A stretch of DNA of 27,500 bases from Chondrilla cf. caribensis (GCA_964020155.1 OZ026570.1:1159721-1187220); one strand, 5' to 3'. Shown: positions 1 to 10,388, counted from the stretch's first letter. Numbers and translations: made by a program. The notes: generated from the sequence alone by a model not told the origin.

Positions 1-63
1 CATCATTTACTTATCCTAACACAAGTGTAATACACCATGAAATAATAAACTAACATGGGTATA

Positions 64-239
64 CAGTGGAACCTCTCTATTAAGGACACTTTGGGACCTT
101 AATTTTAGCCTTTGATACAGAGGCTTCCTCAATTCAGAGGTCATTTAATACACTACAGTACTACGCTGGGACACAGAATGGTGTCCTTATTACAGAGGTT
201 TCCAAAATTTCAGAGGTTTGTAATAGAGAGGTTCCACTG
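64..239. mobile_element. MITE, pogo/Tc1-like family 1, copy a
   Basis: Non-coding 176-bp element with terminal inverted repeats. It begins CAGTGGAACCTCTCTATTA and ends with the reverse complement TAATAGAGAGGTTCCACTG. A TA precedes the left end; the right flank is CA, probably a decayed TA target duplication. A second copy lies at 21245-21419 and is similar along its whole length. TA duplications and short CAG...CTG ends fit the Tc1/mariner-pogo superfamily (family knowledge). There is no transposase, so the element is non-autonomous. Confidence 0.85.
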
Positions 240-496
240 CAATTCAAGTTCTACATTATCTCTATCTCTCTATTTTAACACAATCACGTGAAGATACAGG
301 TTTCACTTTTGAAGGAGATACAAATTGGTGGATGAGGAGTGGATGATTGGCGAAAATCAATTTCACTGCCGTGATAGAGTGGAGATGTCAAAAGAGTGAC
401 AACTTGTCTTCATGAAAATGAGCTACCAAAGGAAATTTTGCTGTGAGACATACGCACAAAAGCACAAACGTATGCACATACACATACACACTAAAG

Positions 497-498
<2 letters not shown>
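240..498. other. Non-repetitive stretch, nothing recognised
   Basis: AT-rich unique-looking sequence between the first MITE and a CA tract. Short open stretches occur on the plus strand but lack paired splice sites or recognisable protein similarity. Confidence 0.4.

Positions 499-539
<41 letters not shown>
499..539. repeat. (CA)n microsatellite
   Basis: Uninterrupted AC dinucleotide run of about 40 bp. Confidence 0.95.
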
Positions 540-540
<1 letters not shown>

Positions 541-920
541 CCTTACACATACATACATATGCACATACGCACGCACACAGAGTAGACAATAGGGTTTAGT
601 AGCCTCCCAGGTGTACGATTGCTGGCAAGGTGAGAAGGGACAAATCAGACCTAAAATTGGTCAAAACATGTACACAAACACAAACAAGTCGTAATCACAC
701 AGAACTCATCTGTAGAGTTATGTGTAGGAGTACCTGGGGACGTGTAAACACAGGAAATAAGTACCAGGTGGTCTGCAGCAACAGAATCTGAAGAGATCCA
801 GTTGACTGACCAGCAGGTGACCAGCGACCACCATGCCATGACAAAATGCCCAACTTAGAATGGGTCGTTAGTTATGTTAATAAAATTTCTGTAAGTAGAC
901 ACTAGTATGTAGAGGTCCTA

Positions 921-942
921 CCCCCCCCCCCCCCCCCCCCCC
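921..942. repeat. Poly-C homopolymer (22 C)
   Basis: A run of 22 consecutive C directly followed by a short CA tract and then the 26-bp minisatellite. A G22 run on the other strand can form G-quadruplexes and is also a common place for sequencing length errors. Confidence 0.9.
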
Positions 943-949
943 ACACACA

Positions 950-1317
950 CACACAGTAGAGGTCCTACTGTACACACACTAGTAGAGGTCCTGCTGTACA
1001 CACACTAGTAGAGGTCCTACTGTACACACACAAGTAGAGGTCCTACTGTATACACACTAGTGGAGGTCCTACTGTACACACTAGTAGAGGTCCTACTGTA
1101 CACACACTAGTAGAGGTCCTACTGTACACACACTAGTAGAGGTCCTACTGTACACTCACTAGTAGAGGTCCTACTGCACACACACTAGTAGAGGTCCTAC
1201 TGTATACACACTAGTAGAGAACCTACTGTACACACACTAGTAGAGAACCTACTGTACACACACTAGTAGAGGTCATACTGTACACACACTAGTAGAGATC
1301 CTACTGCACACACACCA
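950..1317. repeat. 26-bp minisatellite, about 14 copies
   Basis: Direct tandem copies of a unit containing AGTAGAGGTCCTACTGTA followed by CACACACT. Unit length varies between 24 and 26 bp through CA-length changes, and copies differ by a few substitutions. The core resembles the right end of MITE family 1 (TAGAGAGGTTCCACTGTA). Confidence 0.95.
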
Positions 1318-1803
1318 GCAAAGGTATATTACTGCTATGTACAGTAGCAGTGGTACATCTACTATGCATGGATAAAGAGAACTTCAAAAACATAAAGTCT
1401 CCAAGTCTAAGTCTGATTGGTTTGTAGGTTGTCACCTCAGGCTCCACCTGGACCGATTGGTTACTTCAAAGGGAAAACTGCAACATGTCCCCAGTGACCA
1501 GGTACTGCGGGCACACACACAGTCCGTCAAGGACAAGCCACAGAAACACACAGTTTGTAAGGTTTGTTGGAATGTGCCCTCATCTGGACGAGAGTAGAGG
1601 AAGGGTCCTATGCTAAGTCAAAACAATCCCAGGTTTGATCCAATCAGAGGAATACAGGGATGCTAGATCTCATTGTACAAATATAGAATTACACATACAT
1701 ATATACGGTACATACAGTATATACAGATACATACAATACAGATACAATACATACTAATACACTTACACATATACATGGTGTATATACAAATATATGCATG
1801 TAC
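1318..1803. other. Gene-free stretch with TACATA-rich right half
   Basis: 1318-1670 is unique sequence with no gene I can support. From about 1670 the DNA becomes a low-complexity mix of TACATA and ACAGTA words, giving long open frames on both strands that are compositional artefacts. Confidence 0.5.
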
Positions 1804-1925
1804 AGTACATGCAATACATATACGTACATACAGTGCATATTCACAGTACATACTATGCACACAAAGTACATGCAATACATATACGTACATACAGTGCATA
1901 TTCACAGTACATACTATGCACACAA
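1804..1925. repeat. 61-bp unit in two tandem copies
   Basis: Positions 1804-1864 and 1865-1925 are almost identical. Each starts AGTACATGCAATACATATAC and ends in ATGCACACAA. The copies lie in a wider TACATA-rich tract. Confidence 0.9.
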
Positions 1926-2133
1926 AGTACATACATACGTACGTTGCACATATACAATGTACGGTGAGTATGTACATGAGTGGTGTTTTACCACTACTGT
2001 ATGTACAGTGAATATGAATGTGAAGAGTGGATATGCATACACCTATGGACTACCAACGGGGTATGTACATATTTCTTGATCTGTATACTTTCACACAAAG
2101 TTGCTATATACTGTATATAGCATACTGTATACA

Positions 2134-2272
<139 letters not shown>

Positions 2273-2523
2273 TCATGTCTAGAGTTCACATGTGACATGC
2301 ATTGATGCTGACAGTGGTTACTATGGAACTTCCATCATCATGACTCAAGAGACACTTTAATGGATTGTTCAAATCCAATTATTAAAATAAACAGAACTCA
2401 TAGGGCTTCCAGACATCACATTACTGACATAACAGAAAACACTCCAATCAAATTACGACTCCTGGCACAGTTGTAGGGATATTGGCGGGAAAATATTTAA
2501 CATACGTGGCTACACTGCACAGT

Positions 2524-2833
2524 GTGTGCACTGTATACAGAGGACACTTCTTTGTGTAGTACTACAATTCACCTGGTGTATGTACTGTATACAGAGGACA
2601 CTTCTTTGTGTAGTACTACAATTCACCTGGTGTATGTACTTTATACAGAGGACACTTCTTTGTGTAGTACTACAATTCACCTGGTGTATGTACTGTATAC
2701 AGAGGACACTTGTCTGTGTAGTACTACAATTCACCTGGTGTATGTACTGTATACAGAGGACACTTCTTTGTGTAGTACTACAATTCACCTGGTGTATGTA
2801 CTGTACGAAGTGGACACTTTTCTTGTGTTGTAG
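2524..2833. repeat. 54-bp minisatellite, about 5.7 copies
   Basis: Tandem copies of a 54-bp unit containing GTATACAGAGGACACTTCTT and TAGTACTACAATTCACCTGG. Internal copies are nearly identical. The last copy is degenerate after 2800. The unit length is a multiple of three, so the array stays open in several frames, but I find no reason to call it coding. Confidence 0.95.
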
Positions 2834-2856
2834 CGCTTGATGTGCACAATAACAAA

Positions 2857-2867
2857 ATTATATAAGG
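2857..2867 (+). promoter_or_regulatory. Possible TATA box of the SHFL-like gene
   Basis: ATTATATAAGG about 140 bases upstream of the chosen start codon at 3009, after the 54-bp array ends. This is inferred from motif and position only; an upstream non-coding exon would make it irrelevant. Confidence 0.25.
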
Positions 2868-3008
2868 ATAATTGAATTAACTGTGCATAAGATGATATTC
2901 ATGAGGAAGGCGTGACCAAGTGAATTCAAAGGAAAATCCCCATCCTAAGAAATAGGAGAGTTTACAAAGAAGAAAGAGTTGCAACGTTTGAAGATAAATT
3001 TACTGAAA

Positions 3009-3587
3009 ATGGCAGAAGGAGGAAGAAGGGAAGGACAGAATCTGGTTCTTTCAATGGAAAACCTTCGACTGCACAACAATCTCACTGAGGAATCTGAAAT
3101 TAGACAATTTGCCTGTCAGCGCTGCTACAGGGCGTGGTGGAAGAAAGTAAGGGTCTTAAAACCAGTGTCAAAATGTAAAATATGTCACAAGAAATATGAC
3201 CCCCTACCACCAGAGAAACAATTTGGGATAGCTGAGTTCAACTGTGCAATCTGTGGCAATACCTTTAACAGCAAAGCTCAGGCTACCACGAGATGTCAGT
3301 GTTACAATTGTGGGGATAAAGTTGCCATGAGTGGGATTATCCCTGGACGCAAAAATATGAGACGTACGACCAATAATCGTCACAGCTGTAGCGAGTGCAA
3401 TGGGGTGGACATCAGGAACTGTCCCAATTTCAGGCCTGTCGTGCACTTCAGTACACCACACGACAGTACTGGGTCAACTAGATCATCGCTGTTCGAAGAG
3501 GAGTTTGAGCAGCCACTTCCTCCGCGATTGGACAGAGTGGAGGAAGATGACGATGAGGAAAGAGCAAGCAGCAATTCCGATGACTAA
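3009..3587 (+). CDS. SHFL: Shiftless-like antiviral protein (inhibitor of -1 ribosomal frameshifting), 192 aa
   Basis: In vertebrates SHFL (C19orf66/RyDEN) is an interferon-induced cytoplasmic zinc-ribbon protein that binds RNA and ribosomes and blocks programmed -1 frameshifting. Here residues 35-45 read FACQRCYRAWW, the family's first CxxC-WW block. CKIC (56-59), GIAEFNCAIC (73-82), CQCYNCG (96-102) and HSCSEC (125-130) follow, with C138, in the same order and spacing as I recall for the human protein, and the C-terminus is acidic (EEDDDEE) as in human. It is about 100 residues shorter than the 291-aa human protein, lacking the N-terminal region. I chose the ATG at 3009 (context AAAATGG) over the in-frame ATG at 2979. 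The gene is a single coding exon. A weak ATTAAA follows at 3743. The homology is firm; activity on frameshifting is inferred from the family. Confidence 0.85.
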   Translation: MAEGGRREGQNLVLSMENLRLHNNLTEESEIRQFACQRCYRAWWKKVRVLKPVSKCKICHKKYDPLPPEKQFGIAEFNCAICGNTFNSKAQATTRCQCYNCGDKVAMSGIIPGRKNMRRTTNNRHSCSECNGVDIRNCPNFRPVVHFSTPHDSTGSTRSSLFEEEFEQPLPPRLDRVEEDDDEERASSNSDD

Positions 3588-4134
3588 TTAAGAACATCAA
3601 CAACAACAAAACAACAATAACAAAATAACTAAGTAACAGACAACAAGGACATCAAAGGAAAAGATGTAAAAATAGAAAACCAACAATAAGATCAAGGAAT
3701 ATTACTTCTTTCATAAATGATATTGTTTATACATATTTTTTAATTAAATTTTGACGATCAAACATTGATTACACTCATAGCCTTTCAGTTGGTGGATGTC
3801 TCTCCAACGGACGATCAGCATGCAGGAATGTACTTTTACTCGCATACAATGTACTAGATACACACTATGTTCCTTCCAAAGGAACTCTCTTGGTTGTCCA
3901 GCACAGCAAAGACCTCCACACACAAACCAGGCTGCCATCATACATCAACAGCATTGGTTGCACTTGGTTGACAGAAATTTCAACCATGGATGATAGAAGA
4001 ATGCATGTGTGTACGTAAGAATAATTCACTCCACTGTAGCCTGTATTGAAGATAAAGGACCTCACCACCCCCCCATACAAAGACTACCAGTCCTAAGTGC
4101 CCATTATTGGACCATTCACCACACCAATCCAACT
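3588..4134. other. 3' flank of SHFL and unique sequence
   Basis: Contains an A-rich probable 3' UTR with CAACAA runs, a possible ATTAAA poly(A) signal at 3743-3748, and then unique sequence with no gene recognised. Confidence 0.4.
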
Positions 4135-4412
4135 ACAGTAAAGCACCTCTGTATAAAGGCCACCTCTACACAAGGCTTACCTGTCCTAAGTGACCATTAT
4201 TGGACCATTCACCACACCAACTACAGTAAAGCACCTCTGTATAAAGACCACCTCTACATAAGGACTACCTGTCCTAAGTGACCACTCCTAAACTATCCAA
4301 TACATAATCTCAACTACACTGATACACCTCTATATGAAGGCCACCTGTCTACAGAGACCACATTCTACTGGTCCCCTGGGTGGTCTTTATATACAGGCTC
4401 CACTGTACAGTA
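4135..4412. mobile_element. Degenerate MITE related to family 1
   Basis: The left part repeats CAGTAAAGCACCTCTGTATA followed by AAGACCACC (near 4135 and 4222). The right end reads GGTGGTCTTTATATACAGG and then CTCCACTGTA, which is its approximate reverse complement. The ends resemble CAGTGGAACCTCT of family 1. Internal duplications of CCTGTCCTAAGTGACCA suggest rearrangement. Boundaries are approximate. Confidence 0.5.
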
Positions 4413-4791
4413 TGTCCCACGCTACTCAAGTTCTGCCCTGTGAAGAACAGAGATGTTGCTCAGCTACAAAGTACATCAACCAAGTAATTTGAATTCCCCA
4501 TGGACGCAGGTGACCCACAAGTTATTATAAACTCGAATTACCTGTTTATCACAGACTTTGCACCAGGTGTTCAAACAGCTGAGTACACATGTACCAATGT
4601 TGTCACATATTCCAATTAAAACTTCACACAATTTGCAGCAGTCTTCCGTACATGGACTATTTTCTTTCTCTACAATGAATTGCAGACATGCACATTGCGA
4701 TGGTCTGTGATGAACGCTTACACTCATGTAGACCATCGTGCAGAATGTTTCCATGTAATTATACACACTACCTTCATTAATGTTTACTGCC
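4413..4791. other. Unique sequence, no gene recognised
   Basis: A minus-strand open frame here is rich in cysteine, but it runs on into the 30-bp tandem array and has no recognisable domain. I do not call it a gene. Confidence 0.35.
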
Positions 4792-4805
4792 GTAACCATG
4801 GTAAC
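4792..4805. promoter_or_regulatory. Perfect palindromic RFX X-box-like motif
   Basis: GTAACCATGGTAAC matches the RFX consensus GTNRCC-N2-RGYAAC on both strands. It sits immediately before the 30-bp minisatellite, with no nearby gene start. Confidence 0.35.
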
Positions 4806-5072
4806 TACACCATATGGCATTGTACCATACACCACTACACCATATGGCATTGTACCATACACCACTACACCATATGGCATTGTACCATACACCACTACAC
4901 CATATGGCATTGTACCATACACCACTACACCATATCGCATTGTACCATACACCACTACACCATATGGCATTGTACCATACACCACTACACCATATGGCAT
5001 TGTACCATACACCACTACACCATATGGCATTGTACCATACACCACTACACCATATGGCATTGTACCATACAC
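4803..5072. repeat. 30-bp minisatellite, 9 copies
   Basis: Nine nearly perfect copies of a 30-bp unit containing CACCATATGGCATTGTACCA; one copy has ATATCGCAT. The length is a multiple of three, so all frames stay open. The long open frames here on both strands are by-products of the array. Confidence 0.95.
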
Positions 5073-5243
5073 CACTACACCACACACCATCACACCACTA
5101 CACCACACACCATCACACCACTACACCGCACACCATCACACCACTACACCACACACCATCACACCACTACACCACACACCATCACACCACTACACCACAC
5201 ACCATCACACCACTGCACCACACACCATCACACCACTGCACCA
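5073..5243. repeat. 23-bp minisatellite, about 7 copies
   Basis: Tandem CTACACCACACACCATCACA-type units of 23 bp that abut the 30-bp array and share its ACTACACCA start, so one array probably arose from the edge of the other. Confidence 0.92.
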
Positions 5244-5292
5244 TACCAGAGGCTGTTGGGTCCTCACTAACCCTTCATACTGTGTCAGTGGA

Positions 5293-5435
5293 TAAAGCTG
5301 GGTTCATAATATGACGCAAGGTCTTGCATTCCGTCGTAGCGGCACTTTATGAACATGTTGCGTATGTGCAAAGAACGCAACGTGACACAACGCAAGGATA
5401 GATTGGACTTCTATTTTTAAGCTACGATTTTAAGC

Positions 5436-5523
<88 letters not shown>

Positions 5524-5574
5524 GTTAAGCTACGATGCAACACAAGATCATACGTCATATTGTGAACCCAGCTT
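5293..5574. mobile_element. MITE with ~45-bp inverted ends and internal (GT)n
   Basis: The left end GCTGGGTTCATAATATGACG (from 5298) is matched by the reverse complement of the right end GCTGGGTTCACAATATGACG (to 5571). Similarity continues inward to GTCGTAGC / CATCGTAGC. Flanking TAAA / TTA may be target duplication. A (GT)n tract occupies the interior. No coding capacity. Confidence 0.7.
5436..5521. repeat. (GT)n microsatellite
   Basis: About 86 bp of GT with one TT interruption, inside the MITE at 5293-5574. Confidence 0.95.
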
Positions 5575-5709
5575 ATGCACACTCGCAATATGATGTCATA
5601 ATAATATCATCAATTCCGAGTATGAACATGATACACTACACCTCTGATCACAGGGACAAATTTACAAAGCTGAATATGAACTTTCCACAACCACATTTGC
5701 ATAGCAACA

Positions 5710-5723
5710 GTTGCCATGGTAAC
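5710..5723. promoter_or_regulatory. RFX X-box-like palindrome
   Basis: GTTGCCATGGTAAC fits GTNRCC-N2-RGYAAC exactly. An extra AGCAAC half-site lies just to the left. No gene start is recognised nearby. Confidence 0.35.
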
Positions 5724-6130
5724 AAGAATCAATCCCATCAACCAACCAAAGAACACTCAACAAACAACCACATGATGGTGAGTTGGCTGACCACAGCCCT
5801 CAATGAACTCAGCTGTGTGCACTAACAGTTTACACACAGGCAACCACAGCCACTTGTGATTGCCTTGAAATATACCCTAATGCACAGATTGTGGACACAA
5901 TTATCATACTATTGTGAGCCTGTATGCAAGAATATGACAAGTGATGGCATTCATTGACCACAAATAGCATAAGCAGGAGAAGATGTTGGGTGCTACACAA
6001 ACATAACAAGTTTGTATTATGTGTAGTGTATACACTTAGCCTGTACACACAACAAACACAAGTGTATACACACAAAACAAACACATACACAAACACACTA
6101 TGCCATACAAATGCATGCATACACGCACAT
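5724..6130. other. Unique sequence, no gene recognised
   Basis: Between the MITE and the long CA tract. No splice-bounded open frame with recognisable product. Confidence 0.35.
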
Positions 6131-6152
6131 ACACACACACACACACACACAC

Positions 6153-6248
<96 letters not shown>

Positions 6249-6269
6249 CACACACACACGCACGCACAC

Positions 6270-6347
<78 letters not shown>

Positions 6348-6368
6348 CACACACACACGCACGCACAC
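6131..6368. repeat. Long interrupted (CA)n microsatellite
   Basis: About 240 bp of CA with ACGCACGCACACA and CACAAACACA interruptions. The segment ending in GCACGCACACAT occurs twice, so the tract was itself duplicated. Confidence 0.95.
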
Positions 6369-6589
6369 ATGCATGCATACACAAACTTAAACACTATATT
6401 ACACACATACTCAAATAGAAAAAGACACACTATATCTAAATACGAAATACTAGCACAACTCTGGGATACAAATGAGCATAAAAATTGAAACAGTTTTGTC
6501 AGCAGGATAGTAATACCATCTGTTTAGTGATATTGTGTACTGAATGTGTGTAGTGTTGCTAAACAGTTCTACTAGGTGGCAACACAAGC

Positions 6590-7064
6590 TACCCAGCCTA
6601 CTGTCTACCTAGTAGCTTACCGCCTACCTAGTAGCTTACTGTCCACCTAGTAGCTTACTCCCTACCTAGTAGCTTACTGTCCACCTAGTAGCTTAGTGCC
6701 TACCTAGTAGCTTAGTGTCTACCTAGTAGCTTAGTGCCTACCTAGTAGCTTACTGCCTACGTAGTAGCTTAGTGCCTACCTAGTACCTTACTCCCTACCT
6801 AGTAGCTTACTCTCTACCTAGTAGCTTAGTGCCTACCTAGTAGCTTAGTGCCTACCTAGTAGCTTACTCCCTACCTAGTAGCTTAGTGTCTACCTAGTAG
6901 CTTACTGCCTACGTAGTAGCTTAGTGCCTACCTAGTAGCTTAGTGCCTACCTAGTAGCTTAGTGTCTACCTAGTAGCTTACTGCCTACGTAGTAGCTTAG
7001 TGTCTACCTAGTACCTTACTCCCTACCTAGTAGCTTACTGTCTACCTAGTAGCTTACTGCCTAG
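6590..7064. repeat. 19-bp minisatellite, about 25 copies
   Basis: Tandem units CTACCTAGTAGCTTAGTGC with variants CTTACTGC, CTTACTCC and GTAGTAG. Higher-order repetition of variant order is visible, for example TCTACCTAGTAGCTTACTGC then CTACGTAGTAGCTTAGTGC recurring. The CTACCTAGTAG core is nearly palindromic. Confidence 0.95.
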
Positions 7065-8134
7065 CTGGGTAGCTAGTAGGTAGTATTATTATACAAGTGT
7101 ACAGTGATACTGTGTACTGTATGTGTGTAGTGTTGCTAACTGTAATGTGATGCTAGTAGCATACTACCTACGCACCTGTGTAGCTAGTAGAAGGTACCAT
7201 CATACAGCTGTATAGTGGCACCACTTACTGTATACGTGTAGTGTTGCTAACTGTATGATGATATTACATAGTATTCTGTCAGGGTAGTAGCACCTTATGA
7301 TAGATGTATATTTGTACTATATTGGTTCATGGTGCGCATGAGCATAGGGAGATAGGAGATCAATCACTTGAGTAAATACCATACTACTTGCACATTGTCT
7401 TCACAGACACAAGCCCTATTAACACAAAGAAGATTTCTTGATGCGATGAAAAAATGCATCAAGGGAACATACGGCTTTTAAAGCATTTGAAAATCTCGTT
7501 TCAACAGTCTTCTTCACTTATTCTTTATAGACATTTGGATTCTTGATCCACAAGGTTTCTCAAACAAGACATTTTCATATCAATACACACATATGTACAC
7601 GTGGTGTTCACGGAATACAAGTATACTACAGAGCTCTGCCATTTTGTTACCATGGGAACAACAACTAGGCGGTACAGCAAGTAGATGTGGTGAAGTTTCC
7701 CAACGTAAACACAAAATGTGCAAAACAGAGTCCACCACAGGTCAGCACGTGCAGGCCTTGCTTAATGACGAAACAAGACCATCTGCAGTGGAAATCTTAG
7801 AAAACACCCAGGAGACGTGTTCTGCAACAGTCCCCTGCAATCTGATACTAATTGTAGGAGGTGGAAGCCAAACAGTGCTGGAATAGCGCTAATTGGGAAA
7901 CAAGTGAGAAGACTGTTAAACATCCACCACAGGGAGAATTGATTATTTCTGCATGGATAGCTCTTGGAGAGTTTTACCAAAATGTGACAACTGACATAGA
8001 AGCTGAAAATGTCTAAATGACATTTAGAAAACAAACATGAGAAAAGATGTAATTCCCCACGACTGTACAATGCAGCCACAATTTATCCCATGTCACTTGT
8101 GAATTACAAGATCATTTTCAACTTTTTGTGGATA

Positions 8135-8136
<2 letters not shown>
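7065..8136. other. Largest non-repetitive island left of OLA1; nothing recognised
   Basis: A 97-codon plus-strand open frame at 7593-7886 lies here, but it has no recognisable domain and no clear splice sites. Shared GTGTAGTGTTGCTAAC words near 7130 and 7230 show a small duplication at the left edge. Nothing here supports a gene. Confidence 0.35.
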
Positions 8137-8167
<31 letters not shown>

Positions 8168-8197
8168 TGTGTGTCTGTGTGTGTGTACATACATGCT

Positions 8198-8261
<64 letters not shown>

Positions 8262-8290
8262 TGTGTGTGTGTGTGTGTGTGTGAGTGTAC
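8137..8290. repeat. (GT)n-rich microsatellite
   Basis: GT dinucleotides with TGTCTGTG and ACATACATGC interruptions, grading into a degenerate GTGCATGTG-rich tract up to about 8480. Confidence 0.95.
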
Positions 8291-8799
8291 ATGTGTATGT
8301 GCATGCGTGCATATGTTTGGGGTGTGTGTGCATGTGTGAGGGGTTTGTACATTTATGCGCAAATATACACGTAAGTGTGAGTGCACATGCATATACATGA
8401 CTATGTGTTTGTGTGAATATGCCTGTGAGTGTATTGAAAAAATTATGCACGTGTGTGTACATATCTACATATGTGTATGTGTAGGGGTATGTATGTGCTT
8501 AGTGACTGGTATGCCGATGTTTGCATGTGTGGGTTGGTGAGCACTAGCAGGTGGGCAAGCATGTTAATGTCCGTAAGTGTGCGGCATGTTGGTACATACT
8601 CGTGAGTAAGCACATATATACACACAGACTTCATAACAGGCCACACCACTACATTCAAAGAAAACAGTCGACAATGTTACACTCAATTAGCAATGAGGAA
8701 ACATAACATATCCAGTGAAGCTCATCCATAATATCATTAACCAGAATGTTGGACCCTTATTAAGAGGGTCTTTAGGACACAGTTGATCGGCAAAAAAAA

Positions 8800-8985
8800 C
8801 AACAAAAATGATTGCCGTAAACAGGTATAATAGTTGGATTACGTACAATTGCTATAAACAAGTACACCTGCTGTAAACAAATGAAAAATTGTGAACAGGT
8901 GTGATGGTTGTAATCAGTTAAAATTATGTAACACGTGCAACATTGATGTAACCAGCTATGATAGTCGTAAACAAGCAATTTGAAG
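8800..8985. repeat. Degenerate short tandem repeat around GTAAACA
   Basis: Irregular copies of TGYTGTAAACAAGTRNA-like units of roughly 25 bp (for example GCCGTAAACAGGTATAATAG and TCGTAAACAAGCAATTTG). Strongly diverged; boundaries approximate. Confidence 0.5.
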
Positions 8986-9023
8986 TAACGCATGCATTGA
9001 ACATGGTGTTAATTGCCTGGTAT

Positions 9024-9160
9024 CTACATCCACAAAGGTGCTCTGGGTTCAATGCAAAATACTTTCACTGTACACATGATCTCATCACATACACACAGAT
9101 ATACACACAATCCAAAGTACATACAAACATAGACCATAGAATTCAATATACGTGCGTATG
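9024..9160 (+). repeat. Dispersed duplication, copy A (pair with 10471-10610)
   Basis: From CTACATCCACAAAGGTGCT through AATCCAAAGTACATACAAAC and AGACCATAGAATT, the sequence is nearly the same as 10471-10610 in the same orientation, with a few substitutions and small indels. Confidence 0.85.
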
Positions 9161-9447
9161 GTCATATTTGAAGTCAACAATTCTTGCAACCACCACACCA
9201 CCACGAGTACATTGGTCATACACAGGTTATTGGCACTAGGAAAGCCTGAAGGTACTTGTGCAAACTTCAATGTATGTTGCCATGGCGATGTCATTCATGA
9301 CAACAACTTTTGCTGTCTGCCTAATACCCCAAACTTGCTTAGTCACCTTGAAAGGCACACCAAATCTGTACTTCTTATCAGATACATACTTACTATCAGT
9401 ACTGGTTGACATAGTGTACATGAGCTAGGGACTGAGTGAAGTGTACT

Positions 9448-9862
9448 CACTAACCAGGAGCATGTACTAACCAGGAGTGTGTACTAACCAGGAGTGTGTA
9501 CTAACCAGGAGTGTGCACTAACCAGGAGTGTGTACTAACCAGAAGTGTGTACTAACCAGGAGTGTGTACTAACCAGGAGTGTGTACTAACCAGGAGTGTG
9601 TACTAACCAGGAGTGTGCACTAACCAGGAGTGTGTACTAACCAGAAGTGTGTACTAACCAGGAGTGTGTACTAACCAGAAGTGTGCACTAACCAGAAGTG
9701 TGTACTAACCAGAAGTGCGTACTAACCAGAAGTGCGTACTAACCAGGAGTGTGCACTAACCAGGAGTGTGTACTAACCAGGAGTGTGTACTAACCAGGAG
9801 TGTGTACTAACCAGAAGTGTGTACTAACCAGGAGTGTGTACTTACCAGGAGTGTGTACTAAC
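9448..9862. repeat. 17-bp minisatellite, about 24 copies
   Basis: Tandem units GTGTACTAACCAGGAGT, with variants CCAGAAGT, GTGCACTA and GTGCGTACTA distributed in blocks. Confidence 0.95.
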
Positions 9863-10010
9863 CCAGGTTCATCTTACCAAGCAAGTTGTACTGTACCTTA
9901 TCAACAGTAGCATCTCACCAAACAGAGGCAAGACTATTCCTGACAATTTTGATAGAAACAATCATTTCTAGGTGTCAATTTCATGAATTTGGAACAACCA
10001 ATCATCTATC

Positions 10011-10388
10011 ATAACAACCACCTGTCAACAGCAACCACTTATAGCAACCACCTGTCCATAGCAACCACCTGTGTAAAGCAACCACCTGTCCATAGCAACC
10101 ACTTGTATACAGCAACCACATGTCCATAGCAACCACTTGTATACAGCAATCACCTGTCCATAGCAACCATCTGTCCATAGCAACCACCTGTCCATAGCAA
10201 CCATCTGTCCATAGCAACCACCTGTACACAGCAACCACCTGTACACAGCAACCACCTGTTCACAGCAACCACCTGTCCATAGCAACCACTTGTATACAGC
10301 AACCACCTGTCCATAGCAACCACTTGTATACAGCAACCACCTGTCCATAGCAACCACCTGTCCATAGCAACCACCTGTCCCATCCACC
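10011..10388. repeat. 17-bp minisatellite, about 22 copies
   Basis: Tandem units AGCAACCACCTGTCCAT with alternates TGTATACAGC and TGTACACAGC. The sequence is unrelated to the neighbouring 17-bp array. Open frames on the minus strand through this block are by-products of the repeat. Confidence 0.95.

Noticed and set aside
1360..1470. Minus-strand reading LGDFMFLKFS resembling the OLA1 C-terminal GDIIFFKFN
   Set aside because: The residues before it do not match the highly conserved KYRQQG segment, and it would require an 11-kb intron enclosing SHFL. The likeness is probably chance.
754..1495. Plus-strand exon-like pieces: 754-816 with a GTGACC donor, and about 1428-1495 ending APPGPIGYFKGKTATCPQ-stop
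   Set aside because: Phases do not join convincingly, no family is recognised, and a minisatellite lies between them.
3204..3461. TDCTVELSYPKL opposite SHFL resembling [12 protein letters not shown] in OLA1 intron 7
   Set aside because: Base identity is only moderate over 36 bases and one side is antisense to a conserved gene, so it is most likely coincidence.
4476..5108. Minus-strand frame with a cysteine-rich tail after the 30-bp array
   Set aside because: Half of it is the tandem array (a multiple of three). The cysteine-rich part has no recognisable spacing, signal peptide or splice sites.
6590..7064. CRISPR-like array
   Set aside because: Units are contiguous with no unique spacers, the genome is plainly eukaryotic and there are no cas genes. 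It is a minisatellite.
7593..7886. 97-codon plus-strand open frame
   Set aside because: No domain, no coding signature I can defend, and no splice or promoter context.
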